Shown piece by piece: positions 61,192-64,000 of a stretch of 64,000 nt of DNA. This stretch comes from Schistosoma haematobium. Taxonomy: Eukaryota > Platyhelminthes > Trematoda > Strigeidida > Schistosomatidae. Location: positions 84,640,569 through 84,704,568 of the forward strand of contig NC_067195.1 of the NCBI RefSeq assembly GCF_000699445.3, in the 5' to 3' direction. The position numbers and the translations under genes were made by a program. The notes beneath the pieces were generated by a model that had not been told where the DNA came from, did not search any database, and saw only the letters and a list, made by a program, of their open reading frames with translations. How positions within the stretch are numbered: position 1 is the stretch's first letter; each line of letters starts with the position of its first letter.

Positions 61192-62438
61192 GTAAATACA
61201 TTTTTATTATTTCCAAATACGTACTAAACAAATATACACTAATTAATCGATGGTATTCGATCTGTATCAAGAACTAAGTAAACATCACATTCGTTTAGAC
61301 TCAGTAATCAGTCGGTGTAAATATCACGATTCTATATTAGGCCAATTGCGACCCAAATATCTGTCTCATTAGTAACGTCTGTCACAGTGAAACTAAGTAA
61401 TACGGGTTCAAATCGTACAATGAGTATCAATTCACTAAAGGTTGTAGACACGTCTTGCTGATGACTGCTAACTAAAAACTAAGGTATAGGGATTCTTGCC
61501 GATTATCTCGAATCACTTAACACCCAGGTATCAGTAGTCAGTCAGCCATTATTAACGTATAACCTAATGCAAATGTATATTGACCTAATTAAGTTCGTCC
61601 AATGAGACCAAATTAACAAGATCAATAACAAAGGAGTTGAAATAGTTATATTATAAAAGATAGTGAGAAGAATTAAACATTCAAAATATGATCCGAAAAG
61701 AAGGTATGTATGGAACTCAAGATCTATGGGAAAATGAAAAGGGGATTCATCTGTCTCATATCTGACGATAGCACTTATGATATCAAGTCAATTAAACCAG
61801 TAATCATATTGCATTTGATTGAATGAGTTCAATCAGCACCAAGGATTAAAAACACGACACTGGTCATTACTCAGTGATCGATCAGTATAAATGACATAAC
61901 TCTATCTCTTGACCTTTTATTGTTTTATTTTCCAGCACTATTTGATTTTAAATATTTGTAAATTACTAGGTTTTCTTGTTGATATCACAAACCAACCTAA
62001 ATTCTAAATCCATCGAAAATCACGAAGCACTGGACAGCTGTTTTTCTCTACTTTTATAACATTGATCGATTCATGATCTCAGTCAAAAGCTAACAATCTC
62101 TACGACCTAATACTGATTTTATAATTTATTTTGAATCAAGCAAGATAATCACTCATCCAAAATCAGATATTTCCAGAAGTTCATTTTGAGAATTTCTGAA
62201 AGTATGTACTTCTATAGAGCTTTAAGTATGTATCAAGGTACAGAAAAAAATCAGTGAATACATTTATCAGTAGTCCGTTTGTCAGGTTTATCACCAAGAT
62301 AGATTGAGAAATGACGAAGTACGAATTAGAAACTGAGTAAACAAAATAAAGTTTACCTATTCATAAATTTATGGCTCAAAACCGTACTACGGTCGAGTTA
62401 CTTATGAACAATGTAAGAACTATGTATTTTTTTCACAG
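61192..62438 (+). other. Intron of the GCC2-like gene with SINE remnants
   Basis: 61815-61905 resembles the end hairpin of the element at 21215 (GACACTGG...CAGTGATCGATCAG). 61985-62075 is a minus-strand hammerhead SINE remnant (AAGCACTGGACAGC ... GATTCATGATCTCAG). No exon seen. Confidence 0.5.
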
Positions 62439-62630
62439 ACACACTGAACTGTTATGCCAATCTCAAAAACAAAAGCAATCCTTAGAGGACCAACTAATGT
62501 CAATAACTCAACAATGTGAAAATCGTCTTTCTGCTGAATTTAAAGAACTAGAACAAAAGTATACTAGTCAACTACGTCATTATGAAGAACGACTTATGCT
62601 GCAAACTCAAAAATATGAAAGTGAATTGCG
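62439..62630 (+). CDS. GCC2: GCC2-like golgin, exon
   Basis: 192 nt after TTTTTTTCACAG, ending GCG|GTGAGA. One base completes the Arg codon split from 61191 and two bases are left for the next exon. It encodes coiled coil (SQKQKQSLEDQLMSITQQ, YTSQLRHYEERLMLQTQ), comparable to the QVRHLQEEHRKTVETLQQQL segment of GCC2. Confidence 0.75.
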
Positions 62631-62817
62631 GTGAGAAATTTTTTACTATGTTTATCTAATGTAAATTTGGTAAGCTTCATTTCATTTTGTAGATATTACA
62701 TTATGAGTTCTCACTTCAAAAAATCCTCGTTCATTTTGACTTACTTTAGTCTCTTGTACGTTTAGTTGTTCCCCTTATTCAATATTGAATTTTGAATAAT
62801 AGGGTACAAGCTATATC

Positions 62818-63235
62818 CCTACCACTGTGTTCATCAATGATGTAAACGTTGTTACATATTCCATAGCATCTCCGTCAAGTGTGATTCGATTGGTGAATGC
62901 TGTGTTGTATCGGAGAATCTTGCTTTTCCCTTTGTGTGTGTTGAGACCTACTGCTGCTGAAGCTGCTGCTACACTGGTCGTCTTCTCCTAGATCGTCCAG
63001 CTGCATCCTAGCTATCCCATGCTTCCCCCAAGATGTTGACGTCTTCATGATCCCGTCGGTCACCAGGAGAAAGAGAAATGGTGAGAGTAAGCAACCTTGC
63101 CTGACACCGGTTCTTACTTCGAACGAGTATGTGAGCTGTCCTCCATGCACGATTTCGCAGTTTAATCCATCATAAGAATTCTGTATAATGTTAACTATCT
63201 TCTCAGGCACGCCGTAGTGTCGAAGAAGCCTAGCA
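62818..63235 (-). mobile_element. RTE retrotransposon fragment in the intron, antisense
   Basis: On minus it carries [34 protein letters not shown] and, after an internal deletion removing the FADD box, AASAAVGLNTHKGKSKIL-like sequence. Truncated at both ends. It lies between two well-spliced exons and opposite to the host gene, so it probably has no effect on the protein. Confidence 0.8.
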
Positions 63236-63347
63236 TAGATGCATAATATATGCAATCGACTTGAAACCAAACATACAGAAAGAGGAGAATCGTCTGGCCA
63301 TTCCACCATCAATTAAACAGCTTCATTGTTGTTGTTTTTTATTTTAG

Positions 63348-63489
63348 TCAAGAAAGAGAATTATGGGAGACAAAATTAGCCAGTATCATTCACACAAACC
63401 ATTCACCCACTCAAAACTCGTACAGGTACGAACAGGCCTATGGTCATCGACGGAATTTCTCAATACCTGATAATTTGAATCCTTTAAGC
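63348..63489 (+). CDS. GCC2: GCC2-like golgin, exon (gene continues beyond window)
   Basis: 142 nt after GTTTTTTATTTTAG, ending TTAAGC|GTAAGT in phase 0. It encodes RELWETKLASIIHTNHS, where the coiled coil ends, then YGHRRNFSIPDNLNP, reminiscent of the LRERRNTDLPLLDM segment that follows the coiled coil in GCC2. The C-terminal GRIP domain that would anchor the protein to the Golgi via Arl1 or Rab6 would lie beyond the window and was not seen. Confidence 0.7.
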
Positions 63490-64000
63490 GTAAGTGTTTT
63501 GGTCCTCCAGTACTATTTAGTAACAAACATTATAACTTGACATTAAATATAGTAAATAGTTTTTCACTAGTAATCTCAGTTCATAGTACACCTCTGTCAA
63601 GAATATACATCATTGTTGGTGTATTTTCTGTTTCGACAGCTTTAATGTAACTGATTGATGTTGATTTCATACATACTTCTTTGATCCATCGTTTATTCTT
63701 GCTATTTATATCAATTATCTTTTTCGTGCTAGTTTGTGGCAGCTCATTGACATATAGCTTTGTCTGTCTTTGTTACTGAGAGTTAAAAAGCAGTTTAATG
63801 TTATTTTAAGTATTCAAAATTTTCATGCTACTTATACTAACGTGGTGTGTGCTACTAATGTATCATCAATCGAAAGTGAAATGGCTGGCGTCAGAAGGTC
63901 AAGAAGATCAAAGAAAAGAGAATGATTGGTGTGGAAATGAAATAACGGTTAAGTCTGAGACGGTTGATCGACATTTTGCGATTGAAGTATTCACTATATG
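63490..64000 (+). other. Start of the next intron of the GCC2-like gene
   Basis: No exon or clear repeat. The last 120 bases are less AT-rich and could be the edge of a repeat. Confidence 0.4.

Overview
The window is AT-rich, intron-rich invertebrate DNA that looks like a Schistosoma (blood fluke) genome. The reasons are: RTE-clade non-LTR retrotransposons of the SR2 type ending in GTAA repeats; CR1/Jockey-type elements; a tRNA-headed SINE-like family carrying a hammerhead-ribozyme motif, as described for schistosome Sm-alpha repeats; and host exons with strong A/T third-position bias separated by kilobase introns. The species cannot be fixed from sequence alone. No bacterial, viral or CRISPR features were seen.

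Host genes. Three loci are supported. (1) A plus-strand terminal exon at 18730-18934 encodes a paired EF-hand calcium-binding domain; its 5' exon is uncertain. (2) A minus-strand gene runs from at least 40427 down to 31511. Four exons (40427-40155, 38950-38884, 38102-37698, 32619-31511) join with matching splice phases into one open frame of about 617 codons, with a death domain in the middle; its 5' end lies to the right and was not found. (3) A plus-strand coiled-coil gene has exons 57787-59560, 60929-61191, 62439-62630 and 63348-63489, again phase-matched and running off the right edge. Four short collinear motifs resemble the golgin GCC2 (GCC185).

Mobile elements fill most of the rest. 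1-957 holds a miniature, internally deleted LTR retrotransposon (gag start plus a 3' remnant, 164-bp LTR). 1-24 kb is AT-rich DNA studded with hammerhead SINE copies, many arranged as head-to-head palindromes. 5331-5826 is a 5'-truncated non-LTR tail with a 12-bp target duplication. 15.7-16.8 kb is an RTE 3' half. 20.2-21.4 kb holds two copies of a composite of a second tRNA-derived SINE and a hairpin-ended segment. 27331-30530 is a nearly full-length RTE element with a 10-bp target duplication, dead by nonsense and frameshift changes. 42-57 kb is a nest of decayed CR1/Jockey- and RTE-type pieces, mostly antisense, between the two larger host genes. An antisense RTE fragment sits in the GCC2-like gene's last visible intron.

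The most interesting structural signal is the hammerhead SINE family. The consensus core CTGAGGA / GAA, stem II GTCC/GGAC and stem I GCACTG/CAGTGC form a type I hammerhead with a very short stem III. One locus (23.75-24.35 kb) carries two same-strand hammerhead motifs about 409 nt apart flanking a tRNA-like promoter, a layout reminiscent of retrozymes and hammerhead satellites. Most individual copies have core mutations, so current activity is doubtful for most.
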